This document shows, in pieces, positions 34,001 through 45,096 of a DNA stretch of 64,000 nucleotides (positions are counted from its first letter, which is position 1; every line of letters starts with the position of its first letter). Made by a program: the position numbers and the translations under genes. This stretch comes from Cercospora beticola (Eukaryota > Ascomycota > Dothideomycetes > Mycosphaerellales > Mycosphaerellaceae), in NCBI RefSeq assembly GCF_033473495.1, contig NC_088936.1, forward strand, positions 310,001-374,000, in the 5' to 3' direction. A model generated the notes under the pieces. That model was not told where the DNA came from. It ran no database searches and worked only from the letters and a program-made list of their open reading frames with translations.

Positions 34001-34953
34001 GAGCTGGAGGCCGTTCCCGAACCGGCCGTATCCAGACCAGGTGGCGATGGCTTTGATGTCTGATCTGTCGATGTAGAACCTGTAAAGGTCAAGATGTCGT
34101 CCCCAAAGCCTGAAAAGCGTGATACCAGCGGTAATGTGGGGCTTTTGTTTCGTGTAGAAGAGGTGGTTTGGTCAGGCTCATCTGGGCCTGACGACTGGAT
34201 CTGAACCTTCTCTGCCTGCTCTTGAACCGGTGGTAAATCATTCCTCCGCTGCTCCGCCGAGGTCACCCTCTCCAATGTATCAACGCTGGGCCTGCCACTA
34301 TCTTCACTCTCGCGTCGTCTTTCTTCGTCCATACGCTTGTAGATGTCGCTCGGACGAATGAAGGGTAGCGGCTTGTCTGTCTGAGCTCCGTCGGCCGATG
34401 AAGCTGCACCATTGTTGGCCGCTGAGCTGGACACGCTCTCGGCGATAGCCCGTGCCTCTGCTGCCTGCTGTTGTGCTTCAAACGTGTTCGCTCCCATGCT
34501 GGTCTTTCGCGGCGGGAAGAAACCCGGTGGAGCAGGGACGGCCTCTCTCGACGCGTTGAGCGGTGCTGGTGCCTGGTCGGGGTTCGTGAAGTCGCGCGGT
34601 CGTGATCTGCTGCGAGGAAAGTCGCTGCTCCCTCCATCTATGGGACTCGCAGTGACTGGTGCGTGTTGCTGTGCAGGAAAAGGAGCGGAGACGGATCGCG
34701 CGCCATCGTCTCCCCGGTCGAAGCTGTGCTTGCGAAGTTTCTGTGTAGGCAATGCCGATGATTGTGTGGGAAGCGGAGGTTCTGGATCCTCATACCCGCC
34801 CCCATACTCATCGTACGGGTCGTAATCTCCCCAATCATCTCCATCGTATGTGTTCTTCGGCGCCGTGTTCCATTTCTGCGTCCTATGCCTTCCTGGGACG
34901 GTCTTGAAGGACAGTGGCCCCCCGGGCGTGGTGGGAGTCCCGTTGTTGGCCAT
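31090..34953 (-). CDS. Long disordered fungal protein with conserved N and C termini
   Basis: About 1287 aa from the ATG at 34953 (an in-frame ATG at 34980 would add nine residues). The N-terminus (GGPLSFKTV, then DGDDWGDYDPYDEYGG) and the C-terminus are conserved-looking, while the middle 1000 residues are Ser/Pro/Thr-rich and disordered. Near 1130 there is a helical block, PAFRNILQIKDADERIKTYN, followed by FADMNTGLGDWLQSM. The tail (KGKEFMKNAGVFGSKAGAG) is amphipathic and basic. I recall this arrangement from uncharacterised Pezizomycotina proteins but cannot name a function. The last codons, GGC AAG GAG then GTATGA, look like a splice donor, so a short extra exon beyond the apparent stop is possible. 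Confidence 0.72.
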   Translation of the reverse strand: MANNGTPTTPGGPLSFKTVPGRHRTQKWNTAPKNTYDGDDWGDYDPYDEYGGGYEDPEPPLPTQSSALPTQKLRKHSFDRGDDGARSVSAPFPAQQHAPVTASPIDGGSSDFPRSRSRPRDFTNPDQAPAPLNASREAVPAPPGFFPPRKTSMGANTFEAQQQAAEARAIAESVSSSAANNGAASSADGAQTDKPLPFIRPSDIYKRMDEERRRESEDSGRPSVDTLERVTSAEQRRNDLPPVQEQAEKVQIQSSGPDEPDQTTSSTRNKSPTLPLVSRFSGFGDDILTFTGSTSTDQTSKPSPPGLDTAGSGTASSSIQPTPTTTHPPSAISRANAAAEQHGDDGLQHTPSVGFRSAVHQAFDQNDASLSRDNSGSTPSTGVGRSDTSSTAGISPIMSRVPSAATAAFSQRQRDGVTPTIAEESTTTPTASRPGSDLVERVGRQPPADRSASGERVPATFEPGYRRSLDPPSSGTSPARTPAVETVESRRLSTPLSGVIGADDPDVADQGAEVVKPDLHPVETPASNQPTSAIPIAGRGRSNTDYSIREADLANTINSSPDKDPSSPELAEAAKESRDSRDLFLRTHDMPPATSPVRTGTPSRSDSPAKGRVREIADKYQEIHETRRGSNASIGSSKSGWSTFTDDAKPKPRRAGTGQSGLGQGPAPPRPEIGREESFKPDLPGGWINSEAPTPAVETPPAVATRNIPSPDEPIDLTPTTQKHQLQGPATKSPIDATKEVGDQLGAAFMSQYGVGHQTRDFASKEAPAPVDQSEAMPKRMHGEVLPAPPLLRQETDSTDAPTSVSSSAAPTPLAKDTPQPAAGNGNLGTEYFNTVAPLRVRSREPSPEHNAPQQPSASQPLRRTSSDSADDDRIRAEIVRSLDSSADNNVRTQDALNAPDNERRVEHGESALPAAAATAAAVGVGAAAVAAASTSTPKTDSTRPGLLNTRFSWEMSEPVKEEPKSPEIKPEAAYERPRSKQLHIMNPGETPITPDTPAVEQRLPELTGTIGGPLSVPDVGRPEAAAAEGEIVRSLSQRVKGPVSPVAKTQDTLNIPQTTAESGQSLHEGQPSPVSDRSPRIPSYYAESTQDTTNAAPSTASPQQQSSAQFQGQIPAFRNILQIKDADERIKTYNSTRQVFADMNTGLGDWLQSMTARHPDVQQTAEQGKPPPLEPSVSASNTNSWKRGHRAAAPSMNLSNLKNRFASGGQAEGSGRTASTGGGPSGLSNSDNAGGSGGVDLDRVQQKGKEFMKNAGVFGSKAGAGAKGLLAKGKSRFGGSVRGKEV

Positions 34954-35738
34954 GTTCAGCAGGAGTCGTGAAGCTGTCAAGAGATCATGGCCGAGGTGTC
35001 GAGTTGCCTATGCAGGGGGAGATGGGTGAAGCTCCGCGTCGATGTCGAGGCGCAGTGCTGCTGTTTCCAGCTCCGCGGACAACCAACGGCCAACGGCGGT
35101 GGCGGACGGGCAGAGGTACAATGCGCGTCACGATGGTCGCGCAGTCATATGAATGGACACACCAGATGCTGTATTAGATATTATGGCCACGAGAGGGCGG
35201 AAATGGGATGATGTGGTGTTGTTCACAAGTTGGCAGCGGCTGGCAGGGACATGCAAGCCGAGACATGCATCTGTACCGCTGCGCAGTGCCCGATGACGAC
35301 GCCCTCTTCACTTTCGCCTGCATTCGTCAACATGCTATTATCTCCTGGAGATAACTTCGCGTCAAATAGGCAAAGAGATACATGTGATACCTGACGACAC
35401 CCTCAGGCATCTTTGGTACATAGATATCGCTGTCGTCGTCGCAAAGTAGAACATCGCGTTCTCTTGGCGCACGTGTTCGCAGACCTTCGTCGCGCCTTCT
35501 ATTCTAGCCCTCCCTGCATCCTTCATGCACGTCTGCTGCACCACCAAAAAGAAATCTGTCCTCACCACCAATTCGCACCTCGACTGACGATATCGTCGCC
35601 TCCGACGCACCGCTGACCATCACCTCCCCACTTCCATACACCACCCGCGACAACAAAGACCGCGCTCGAACAGATCCAACCCGGCCGTCTGGCCACCTCC
35701 TGCCGACCACCTCCGACGACATCCAGATCATGCTCACC
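34954..35738. other. Divergent promoter region, 34953 gene and SED5
   Basis: About 785 bp between two divergently transcribed genes. The right part is pyrimidine-rich (CCTCC and CACC runs from 35500 on), as is common before fungal start codons. No gene or RNA is supported. Confidence 0.45.
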
Positions 35739-36800
35739 ATGGCCTCACACGCCTCCATTCAAGACCGCACCCCCGAGTTCCGCTCCATTCTCCAACAGGC
35801 ACAAAAATCGATTGCCCGCCAGCGAAAACAACCCCTCGGCGCACAGTCCCAACCATTAATCTCCCAACAAAATGGCACTGCGACACCCCCGACTCGAGCG
35901 CAGCGGAGCGAGTTTGCGCGGAATGCCGCCGCCATCGGCCGAGGCATCAGCGCCACCATGGGTAAACTGCAGAGGTTGGGCGAGCTGGCAAAGCGAAAGA
36001 CACTCTTCGATGACAGACCCGTGGAGATCGCGGAACTCACATATGTCATCAAGCAAGATCTGGCAGGCTTGAACCAGCAAATTGGAAACCTACAGCAATT
36101 GCAAAGAACACAGAATGGACAGGCTTCGGGTGCGCAGCAGGAGGGCGAACACAACAAGAATGTGGTCATGCTGCTACAAGGGCGAGTCGCGGATGTGGCT
36201 GTCAACTTCAAAGAGGTCCTCGAGGTGCGCACCAAGAACATCCAAGCCAGCCGAAGTCGACAGGAGAACTTCGTTGGCGAAGTGGGGAGATCAAGTGCCG
36301 CGCAAGAAAGATTGGAACCGGGAAGGACCGATTCTCCTTTATATCAGACACCCAGTCGAGGGCGAAGTCCCAAGCCTGGAAAAACAGGCCCTTCAAGTCA
36401 AGGCCAGGATGTCCTATCTCTGGAGCCTTCTGGAGGATCAGCATTATACTCTGGCACAGGAGCGCCAATGCAAGCCTCTCAACAACAATTACAACTAATG
36501 GAAGAAGGGTCGTCATCCAACAGCTACATTCAACAACGAGGTGAAGCCATCGAAGCCATCGAGCGCACCATCAATGAGCTCGGCGGTATCTTCGGCCAAC
36601 TGGCGCAAATGGTCTCGGAACAAGCCGAACAGATCCAGCGCATTGATGCAAATACCGACGATGTCGTGGATAATGTCGAAGGTGCCCAACGAGAACTGAT
36701 GAAGTACTGGAGTCGCGTGCAAGGCAACCGCTGGCTCATCGCGAAGATGTTTGGCGTTTTGATGATTTTCTTTTTGTTGTGGGTACTCATTGCGGGCTGA
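35739..36800 (+). CDS. SED5: Syntaxin-5 family Qa-SNARE, Sed5 homologue
   Basis: An intronless gene of 353 aa from the ATG at 35739 (MASHASIQDRTPEF); an in-frame ATG at 35730 adds three residues. The N-terminal IQDRTPEFRSIL is the Sed5 signature that contacts the SM protein Sly1. A three-helix Habc region follows at about 45-170, with ELTYVIKQDLAGLNQQIGNLQ at its core. After a Ser/Pro linker comes the Qa-SNARE helix at about 260-325 (RGEAIEAIERTINELGGIF, EQAEQIQRIDANTDDVVDN, with the central Gln). One C-terminal membrane anchor, MFGVLMIFFLLWVLIAG, ends the protein. Sed5 mediates ER-to-Golgi and intra-Golgi fusion and is essential in yeast. The gene looks intact. Confidence 0.95.
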   Translation: MASHASIQDRTPEFRSILQQAQKSIARQRKQPLGAQSQPLISQQNGTATPPTRAQRSEFARNAAAIGRGISATMGKLQRLGELAKRKTLFDDRPVEIAELTYVIKQDLAGLNQQIGNLQQLQRTQNGQASGAQQEGEHNKNVVMLLQGRVADVAVNFKEVLEVRTKNIQASRSRQENFVGEVGRSSAAQERLEPGRTDSPLYQTPSRGRSPKPGKTGPSSQGQDVLSLEPSGGSALYSGTGAPMQASQQQLQLMEEGSSSNSYIQQRGEAIEAIERTINELGGIFGQLAQMVSEQAEQIQRIDANTDDVVDNVEGAQRELMKYWSRVQGNRWLIAKMFGVLMIFFLLWVLIAG

Positions 36801-37894
36801 GCGAACATCACCACTTTATCGCATCGCGGGGCAGGAAAAGACAAAGATGAGACACGAGGAGTCAGCGACAACACCAGATGGCTGATATCTCTTTTTGGGA
36901 AAAAGGGGAAGGGACGATTGACGGAGGTGTGGCATACTAGACCTAGACGGCCTACTTCCTCTGAGCGGCGGAAAGCCTTTCTAGTGATTCTTTTGCCTTC
37001 TGGACAGGGGGTTTCCTTCCAGAAGGATGTTCTGTTCTGACTAGTGTACAGCTTGGGACTTCCTTTTCGTTTTCGATTCAAGGCAGATTTAATGTGTAAA
37101 GACGGGCGTGTCCGTATGTATGCGATACTGAAAGATAGACACGCTGGACGTGCGACGTTCTACATTAGTCCCCTCCCTCGATCCAAAGGCTGTGTGCCTT
37201 TTCGCAACAGTTCATACACTCGCCGGACACGACTTGACCGATCACGTCTGAGGACTTTACAAGCACAGGGCAGCGGCGCTTCTCCGTCGCGGTCTCAGAT
37301 CGACGCCTCCTCACGCCTTCGGTAGTGGTTGTTTCATGTCCAAGCTCAACTCCACATTCTTCCAGCCGAGAAAGAAGTTCCAGAACCGAACAGCACGTGG
37401 TGATCAATTCATCGTTTGCAGCAAATTGATCTACTGCTCCTGCCCGAAACGGTAACAGCGACACTTAGCGCTTCGATGCGTCCAACTGTGGATCCACCAC
37501 TTTCTACAGGCCAATACATACCATTTTGGCCCAGATTAAACTTCCGCATACAAGCAAAATTGTGGAACGACAAGCTGAAGAACAACCATATGAACACACC
37601 CATCAGAACAATTCTGCCTGAATGAAATGCGTATACAAGATACTGCGCAGCGCCAGCCGACCATTCTGGAACACAAAAAGGCGTACGCCAAGGCCATATC
37701 GCATTCAGCCTGAAACTCGGTGTCAATCTATCCTGATCAGCATACAGTACTCGCTTGCGGATTCTCCACCAAAGAGGCTATAGCCGAGCACAACTCGTAT
37801 GGTCACTCCGTTGTAGCAAGTTGATGGCCTCGTGGAATCTTATTTGCCAGCAAGCAAGCGACAAGACAGCATGGTACGGCTTGAGAAGAAAGGA
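36801..37894. other. Intergenic region, SED5 to xylanase
   Basis: About 1.1 kb holding the SED5 3' flank and the xylanase promoter. Frames at 37165-37464 and 37409-37726 (both -) overlap without support. No repeat or RNA gene seen. Confidence 0.45.
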
Positions 37895-37900
37895 TATAAG
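37895..37900 (+). promoter_or_regulatory. TATA box of the GH10 xylanase gene
   Basis: TATAAG (within GGATATAAGTTG) lies about 100 nt before the xylanase ATG, consistent with an inducible secreted-enzyme gene. Confidence 0.5.
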
Positions 37901-37995
37901 TTGAGCGGTGTTGCTGCTGTGAATATGTTCAACCTCGCAACACTCTCCTTTCCATTCCCCAGCACCAGGCCAGTCCTCGGGCTCATCACGCAGCC

Positions 37996-39199
37996 ATGCC
38001 TTCTGTTCAGTCGATCATCGTTTCTCTGCTCGCCGCTGGCTCGGCATTCGCTTCTCCTGTTCCCGCTGAGCTCGATGCGAGGCAATCGACCAACTTGAAT
38101 GCGAAGTTTGTTGCGAAGGGAAAGCAGTACTGGGGTACTTGCGCCGATTCGGGAACTCGTCAGTCGATTTTAATCCAGTTTCTGGATTGAGCCTCTCCGA
38201 CTAACATTTCTTGATTCGCAGTCAGCAACACCCAAAATGCCAACATCATCAAAGCTCAATTTGGCCAACTCACCGCCGAGAACTCCATGAAATGGGATGC
38301 CACAGAACGTACGCTTCTTTTCCATCATCCACCTCCGTATCATCCCAAATCGCGCTTGCTGACAATGGGTGCAAATAGCCTCCCGCAACCAGTTCACCTT
38401 CACCGGCGCCGACGCCCTCGTCAACTTCGCCAAAACCAACAACAAGAAAATCCGCGGCCACACTCTTGTCTGGCACTCTCAACTCCCACAATGGGTCAAA
38501 GATATCAAGGACCGTAACACTCTGACTCAAGTCATCCAAAACCACGTCACAACCATCATGACCCGCTACAAAGGCCAGATTTTTCAATACGATGTCGTGA
38601 ATGAGATTTTTGCCGAAGATGGAAAACTACGACAATCAGTATTCTCGGACGTGCTGGGAGAGGATTTCGTGAAGATTGCGTTTGAGGCGGCGAGGAAAGC
38701 TGTAAGCCGTCTTTCCCTTCACCTTTTGCCACTGCTTCGTGTGTGTGGGTCGTTGACTGATGCGTGATATTTCCAGGATCCCGCCGCAAAACTCTACATA
38801 AACGACTACAACCTCGACTCCTCCACCTACGCCAAAACCACCGGCCTCGTCTCCAAAGTCAAACAATGGCGTTCTCAAGGCATCCCCATCGACGGCATCG
38901 GCTCTCAATCCCATCTCTCCGCCTCTGGTTTCGGTTCTGCTTCCGGAGTCCAAGCCGCTTTGGAACTCCTCGCTTCTGCGGCTCCAGAAGTCGCTATTAC
39001 GGAGTTGGATATTAAGCAAGCGAAACCGGAAGATTATGTTACGGTTGCGAAGGCTTGTTTGAATGTGAGTAAGTGTGTGGGGATTACGAGTTGGGGGGTT
39101 AGTGATAAGGATTCTTGGAGGAGTGGAGATTCGCCGTTGTTGTTTGATGGGAGTTATCAGCCTAAGGCGGCGTATACGGCTGTTGTGAATGCTTTGTAG
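37996..39199 (+). CDS. Secreted endo-1,4-beta-xylanase, GH10
   Basis: Four exons (37996-38158, 38222-38308, 38379-38701, 38777-39199) with introns of 63, 70 and 75 nt give 331 aa. All introns keep GT-AG ends, and the first two have branch sites ACTAAC and GCTGAC. A signal peptide ([19 protein letters not shown]) is followed by a probable Kex site after LDAR. GH10 hallmarks are in order: [10 protein letters not shown], the [10 protein letters not shown] block, the acid/base Glu in DVVNEIF (about residue 158), GIGSQSHL, and the nucleophile in ITELDIKQ (about residue 267), ending with [11 protein letters not shown]. No cellulose-binding module is present. The enzyme cuts xylan outside the cell and is common in plant-associated fungi. 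Confidence 0.95.
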
Positions 39200-41069
39200 A
39201 TGTTGGGGATGTTGAAGAGTGATGCGGGATGAGAGGCGAAGACATGGCATGGGTTGAGAGGCTGCATGAGTCCATGAGCTTTTGTTTTCTGTTTGCCAGG
39301 GACTAGTTGTGTGATGGATCCGAGGTTCATGAAGAATTACAAGCTTTTTCTTCACCGCCGCACGGATGCGATTCATGGGAAGTGACCAAAGTCTGTTCGG
39401 CATCATGGACCGATTGTGAGGAAAACTCGGGCTCGGCATGTCGGGCACCCACCGCAGTGTCATTCGGAGCCTGGGAGGTGAGATCCCGGTTCGGGGCCGG
39501 TCTCCCGAATAGGAAAGTTGACATTCAGTAGGGAAGGGCTTTAGGGTTTGCCCTTGGTTGAGTAGGGTTGGGTCTCTGGTTGCGGCAATTAGTCTTTACA
39601 ATTGCTTTCCTCAGGTGCGCTCGAATGGCTTGAATGCTGACGGATCGTGCTCTATGATTTGTTTCAAAGCTTGAGCTTTGATCAGATTTGGTTGCAATTG
39701 CCAGTACTCAAAAGTGGATGGCAGTCTTCAACCTGTGCGTTTGATTGATTCTCTACATTGATCGCTGATCGAGGATGGTGAGTATCCAGTAACGGACGAG
39801 AGGGCACGCTGAGGTAATAGCACAGCCATCGGCAGGTGCAGCTGGGGTCTGTCCCGTTGGGATGTTGCAATATTTTCGGAATCACTTGTGCTTAGTGGTC
39901 ACATTGATTGCACCCAAATGCCTTATCAGCCCATCACTTCACTTGGATCGTCAGTCTCTCATCGCATTTGATGCCTCAGATGGTTGACAGGGAGCAGTCA
40001 TAGTCACACTTGGCAGGCAATCGTCGAGCTCTGCATTCCTGCAAGGTCGGTGGTCAAGTGCCCCTGCCTCGTTCGTCTTCAAAGCCTTTTTCCCTGGAAA
40101 GCCACTTCCGTGGGCAGTCGCGCATCACGGAGCACAAAACGACCGACACTACTTCCACAATCGCATCACCCCATTACGACCTCACATGAGATGCGAAATC
40201 CGCTGGAGACAGCCTTTGGCAATAACGAAATCGAGTGATCAAATGCACAATGCCCACTCGACGGACTGCAACGAAGGTGAGAAAGTCCCTACCCATCACT
40301 CAGGCAAGGCGCCAATGGCTCGGCAAGCTTGACTTTATTGTCGGACAATTCTCCCCTGAGTCCTTAGCAACAACCACATTCGGCTCGAGGTCTGCAAGCT
40401 CTTCGCATTGAGTCGATCGCAGCCGGCATTGCCTCGTTGATCAGTCCGATCATCATTACACGATGCGAAATACAGTCCATTCGTTGAATCATGCGTTCGT
40501 TTTCTGGTACATTCTTGCGGCATTCAGGGCCCTTCCAGGCACCTCTGTGTCTCGGACGCACCCATTGACTACAGTGTGTCTGTTCATGGCTTTGCTCGTG
40601 CGCGACTTTGGAGGCGTTTGAAACTTCTAACACACCGTGGCCAGAGCATCGATTGAAGTCATCTCCTTGCGCAAGGTCCTGGCTCCGGCGGTTCCTGAAG
40701 ACTTGTCTTGAGTGGCATGCGTTTGCAATGGCGACATCGCTGGCGCCCCTGATACCGTTTGGCCAACACATGACTCCCTTGAACCCAATCTTTGGGAGCG
40801 AGATGTCGTCCTATCACAGCTGGTGCCGGCAACAAGCCAGACTCTGCCAGGGCTTGCAGCTCATTTGCATGTCTTCTTTCTACATTCCCGGCCGTGGTTC
40901 ACATGGTTCTGGGGTTTCCTCGACCTGCTACTGCCACAACGTGCCGCGAGGGACTCTCCAGAGTAGCTCCAACGCAGGCTGAATCTGCTCCTGTTCCGAA
41001 GTGCAACTTCAGCGTGCTTTACGAGCATAGTCACAGTCTTTACCGTCTCTCGTTTCGTTCTTGTCGAGG
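39200..41069. other. Long intergenic region, xylanase to GMC oxidoreductase
   Basis: About 1.9 kb. Short frames on both strands overlap without support. Near 39535-39560 there is AAGGGC-TTTAGGGTTT-GCCCTT, a small hairpin around one telomere-like unit; a single unit is not a telomeric array. No tRNA or transposon seen. Confidence 0.45.
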
Positions 41070-43224
41070 ATGATTCTGCTCCGTTGGCTGGGGCTCACTT
41101 TCACGCTCCTACCATTCGCTTCCTCGTTGCCCTTCGCGCTATGGCGTCGCCAGCTCGGAAACGTTCTCGATTCTGCATTGGGACTACTCTCAACCTCGAC
41201 CACACCCGTTCTCGACAGTATCAACACTCAAAGCATCCCTGGTGGCTCCATCGTCTCTCCTTTACTTGACACCGTCGAAGAAGCAGCCTCAGGTCAAGGT
41301 CTCGTGCAAGGCTTGCTAGGTACCATCGAAGGTGCCATTGGAGAAGAGCAGACTTTCGACTATGTCGTCGCTGGGGGAGGAACAGCTGGGATACCAATAG
41401 CAGTGAGGCTTGCACAGGCTGGCTTCTCCGTCGCGCTCATTGAAGCTGGGATTTTCTATGAGATCGGCAAGCCGGTGCTGGGCACCACACCCGCGGGCGC
41501 ATTCTTTGGTGTCGGCTGGAGCCAGCTCGATCAAATACCTACTGTCGATTGGGGATTTACTACAGAGCCTCAATGGGGCAATGGCTTCCGACGGATGCAC
41601 TACGCTCGCGGCAGGTGCTGCTCCCAGTGTGTATGTTGCACTGGTCGCGTAGCTAACAAGTGAACAGATGTCTCGGCGGCTCTTCTGCCCTGAATTTTCT
41701 GATCTTCCATCGATCGTGCACGGGTGCTTACGACATGTGGGCAGATCTGGTACAGGACGAGAGCTAGTTCTATCGTCTTGCCAACCTGTGGCCTTATTTC
41801 CTACGAAGTACGACGTTCACGCCGCCTAATAATGACATTCGAAGAGCAAACGCCTCCACCCTCTATGACCCTACTGCCTTTGTCCCTATTTGCGGTCCCG
41901 TTCAGGTGGGTTACACGAATTGGGTGTCCGTCTGGGCAACATGGCTGGAACGTGGCCTGCAAGCCGTCGGGATTGGTAGGACGTTGGGGTTCAACCATGG
42001 TCAGCTTCTCGGCTACCACTACTCACAATCCACGATACGTTCTGATAAACAGTCGAGAAGTGCTTCCGATGAATACTTGGCACTCGTCCGGGGCAATCCA
42101 CTCTTGAAAGTGTACAGTGAGACGATGGTAAAGCAAATACTCTTCTCTGGTGCGACGGCAATCGGTGTAAGAGTTAGCGCCTTGCTTTTGGAAAGGAACA
42201 TTTATGCCCGTCGAGAAGTCATTCTGAGCGCGGGAGTCTTCCAATCGCCACAAATGCTGATGGTGTCTGGAGTGGGTCCGCCAGAGACACTGGCTTCGAT
42301 GGGAATTCCGATCGTGTCCCCGTTGTACGAAGTCGGTCAGAATATGTGGGATCACATCATTCTAGGTGAGCGTCGAAATTTTGTTGGGGAGAACGCGTTG
42401 GTAGACTGACCATGGATGTGAATGGTGCAGGACCTTCTCACGAAGTCAATTTCGACACCGTCGATCGTTTTCTTCACGACCCTGTTGTTCTTGCCGAGAC
42501 TCTAGCTGAATACCTGAGTGTTCCGCCAACGGGCCCTCTGACGTCCAATGTCGTCGAGCTTTTGGGATGGGAGAAGCTGCCCGAGAAATATCGTGCAACA
42601 TGGTCGCCAGAGACACAAACCATAATGGCCCATTTCCCAGCAGATTGGCCGGAGCTCGAGCACGTCACCGGAAATGGCCATCTCGCTGACTTTTGGTTTC
42701 CCGTACTGCAACAGCCCCTCAACTTCAGGCAGTATGCCAGCGTGTTCACTGCGATGGTCGCCACGACATCAAGAGGGAACGTCACAATCCGCTCGCCAGA
42801 CGCCAATATTCCACCAATCATTTCTCCCAACTACCTCGAAACAAGAGCAAATCAAGAGGTTGCGATCTCGTGGTTCCGTCGCATGCGAGAGATTTGGGCA
42901 ACGCCCGATCTGCAGTCTATCACGATACCTCAGCCAGATGGCAGTCCGGAGTTCTGGCCTGGCTGGCAGATCGATACGGACGAAGAGATCCTAGATCTTA
43001 TTCGAAGCTCGTTCATGACGGTCTGGCATGCAAGCAGTACATGCAAAATGGGACTTCCACAAGATCCGATGGCTGTCGTTGATACTCGGGGAAGAGTCTA
43101 CGTAACTCAGAACCTGAGAGTGTGCGATGCGTCCATCATGCCAATTCTGCCACCTGGCCATCCGCAGAGCACGATATATGCACTGGCGGAGAAAATTGCA
43201 GAAGACATCATACTCGGGTACTAG
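41070..43224 (+). pseudogene. Secreted GMC oxidoreductase with one in-frame TAG
   Basis: Three exons (41070-41614, 41668-42365, 42431-43224) with introns of 53 and 65 nt give about 678 codons. A signal peptide (MILLRWLGLTFTLLPFASSLP) precedes the FAD-binding Rossmann motif DYVVAGGGTAG at about 100 and the GMC signature RCLGGSSALNF, formed across the first splice. The C-terminal catalytic pair is there: VWHASSTCKMG and PPGHPQSTIYALAEKI. These features place it with glucose/choline/aryl-alcohol oxidase-type enzymes that oxidise alcohols and yield H2O2. One codon after DES at 41765-41767 reads TAG, and the frame then continues with normal family sequence (NLWPYFLRS) to the end. Everything else is intact, so the stop is recent, a sequencing error, or read through. 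Confidence 0.85.
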
Positions 43225-43886
43225 TCCGTATTCCCCCTCGACTACTGGATCGTTGAGAGACCAGGGTCGGCGGTATTAGACAATGCAGATCATCTCATCG
43301 ATGGCTGTCCTCGCACTCAGCCTCTCAGATCTGCCAGCGCGAGCAGAGAAGGTGACAAACTGCGTAGCAACCCTACCAGCAAATTAGGACCCGAATGACA
43401 CCGCGCACGTACTCACTGTAGCTGCTAAGCTGCCGCGTTACGAGGCTTCAATGTCTCGTATCCGACCTTGCACTCATGGTCAGACCTTGGACGACAGGCA
43501 TGGGCAAGGAGGCCCCTGTTGAGTCTAGGGTTACTTTAGGGCAACTGCTCGCCAATTCGAATGAACAGTCGAGCTATCGAATCGTGATGGAGTGATAACT
43601 CGGCGCAGCACATTTTCGGTCTGTGCATTCGTGCTGAGCTAGGATATGCTACACAATAGCGACGCAGGGTTTAAATTCAAGCATGAAGCTTACCAATTAC
43701 TTAATTAGGCAGGTCGACAGGCCGTAAAGAGATGGCGCGGGTCACCAACCACCTCAATAACTTTAGGTAGGTTGGAACAACTACTATCAGCAACTGGATT
43801 GTGTTCAGATAACATAGAAGGGTCCCAAAGAAGTAGTTCGTCTGATGTTTTGTCGGTGACAGAACATGCAAGGGGCCCGCACTTCT
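43225..43886. repeat. Upstream region of small secreted protein gene, diverged duplicate downstream
   Basis: No gene. The part from about 43540 to 43730 resembles 44630-44810 in order and content: both have CTAGGG followed by TTAGGGCAA, then AAGCATGA(A/G)GCTT, then GGCAGGTCGACAGG or GGCGGGTAGACAGG. This is the upstream half of a tandem duplication that includes the small secreted protein gene. Confidence 0.55.
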
Positions 43887-43894
43887 TATAAAAG
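43887..43894 (+). promoter_or_regulatory. TATA box of small secreted protein gene
   Basis: TATAAAAG lies 121 nt before the ATG at 44008. The spacing suits a fungal gene with a short leader. Confidence 0.5.
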
Positions 43895-44007
43895 GCTTTA
43901 CGAAAGTGAGCATATGGAGTGACGCTTGACAGCAATCCCACATCCTGCTTTCCGAAACAAAATCATCACAGCGAGTCGCCCTATTGCAACTTTCTAGCCC
44001 TACAAAC

Positions 44008-44181
44008 ATGAATCTCCTATCGATCGCTGCCTTCCTCTTCTTCAGTATTCTGGTCAGCGCAGATCCTCCACTCTATCAGGACAAGAGGAGCATCGAGCTA
44101 CGAGATCAGAACAGATGCTGCGTAATCAACGAGAACGTTGGCATATGCGGTTCTGAGTGCGACAAATACCCACCGCTATGA
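44008..44181 (+). CDS. Small cysteine-rich secreted protein, effector-like
   Basis: A 57-aa frame. MNLLSIAAFLFFSILVSA is a clear signal peptide. The mature peptide of about 39 residues begins DPPLYQDKR, which may be a propeptide with a Lys-Arg cleavage site, and then has four cysteines in a CC-x8-C-x3-C spacing before the end (CDKYPPL). Size, signal peptide and cysteines are typical of apoplastic effectors or antimicrobial peptides of plant-associated fungi, though that function is inference. A TATA box lies 121 nt upstream. A GTAAGTTC...CTGACAAG stretch just after the stop may be an intron in the 3' untranslated region. A frameshifted paralogue follows at 45097. Confidence 0.68.
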   Translation: MNLLSIAAFLFFSILVSADPPLYQDKRSIELRDQNRCCVINENVGICGSECDKYPPL

Positions 44182-45096
44182 GGCACGCTGCAATAGCTTC
44201 CGATCCATACCGTAAGTTCAAATTTGAGGCAGCGGGATTCTAGGATGTCGTGGGTTCAGTACTGACAAGTAAAGGTCACAATCACGATGATCCTGTTCAA
44301 GGCATTTGATATTGGAGTTCTCTGCTTGCAGAGCGCGACGGAATGAACGTGGGCAAGCTTTTTGGAGGATTTCACGGTAATACATTGTGTTCAGGGGAGT
44401 GAGGAGGCGACTCGCCATATGCGACCTCAAGTCTACATATTCAAGACCGCAGAGTAACAATGGTCGTAAGATCCAGCTGTGTCACTTTGATAGGGTCAAA
44501 TAGTATTGCCTTGCCATGGGTCTAAGCAGAATGATAACTGGTGTTCCGCGACAACAGCATGTGTCTTGTTCATTTAGCGACCCCACCTAACCAATGCAGG
44601 ATCAAGAAGTGTAAAGGGCCAATGTGAAGTATAGACACGACCTAGGGATAGTTAGGGCAATGTCTCACCGATCCGGACTGGCCGGCGAGATCAATTTGCA
44701 ATGCGTAGAATCTTCCTGATGCGATATGCGTTCTTGTCCATCTTGGGATAGCTACGCACTACAAGCATGAGGCTTGCCGAGTGCTCCATCAGGCGGGTAG
44801 ACAGGGCCGAATACTGTGTTCAGTCAAGCAACCATTTGACTAATTTTAGATTTGTTTGTGACAACCAGCATCGGCATTTGGACCTTGTTACAACAACCTC
44901 GCTACAGGGAGTTCCGGCATGGTGCGTGTACTTGCAGAGAAGTATGTAAGGAGGTAGGATCTCCATGATTCTCACCTTCTTCAGAAGACTTTGTGCATCC
45001 ACAGATCAGCTCCACGACCTCCAACTTCTCACTCAACCACCGAAGCCTTTGCAGAGACACACCACCTTGCATTGTCCGCTGTGAACATCTTCCGAG
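44182..45096. other. Spacer between the two small secreted protein copies
   Basis: About 915 bp. The stretch from about 44630 on is the duplicated promoter region described for 43540-43730. No other gene is supported. Confidence 0.45.

Noticed and set aside
39535..39560. Telomere-like TTTAGGGTTT
   Set aside because: A single unit inside a small hairpin; no array, so not a telomere or a clear interstitial telomeric repeat.
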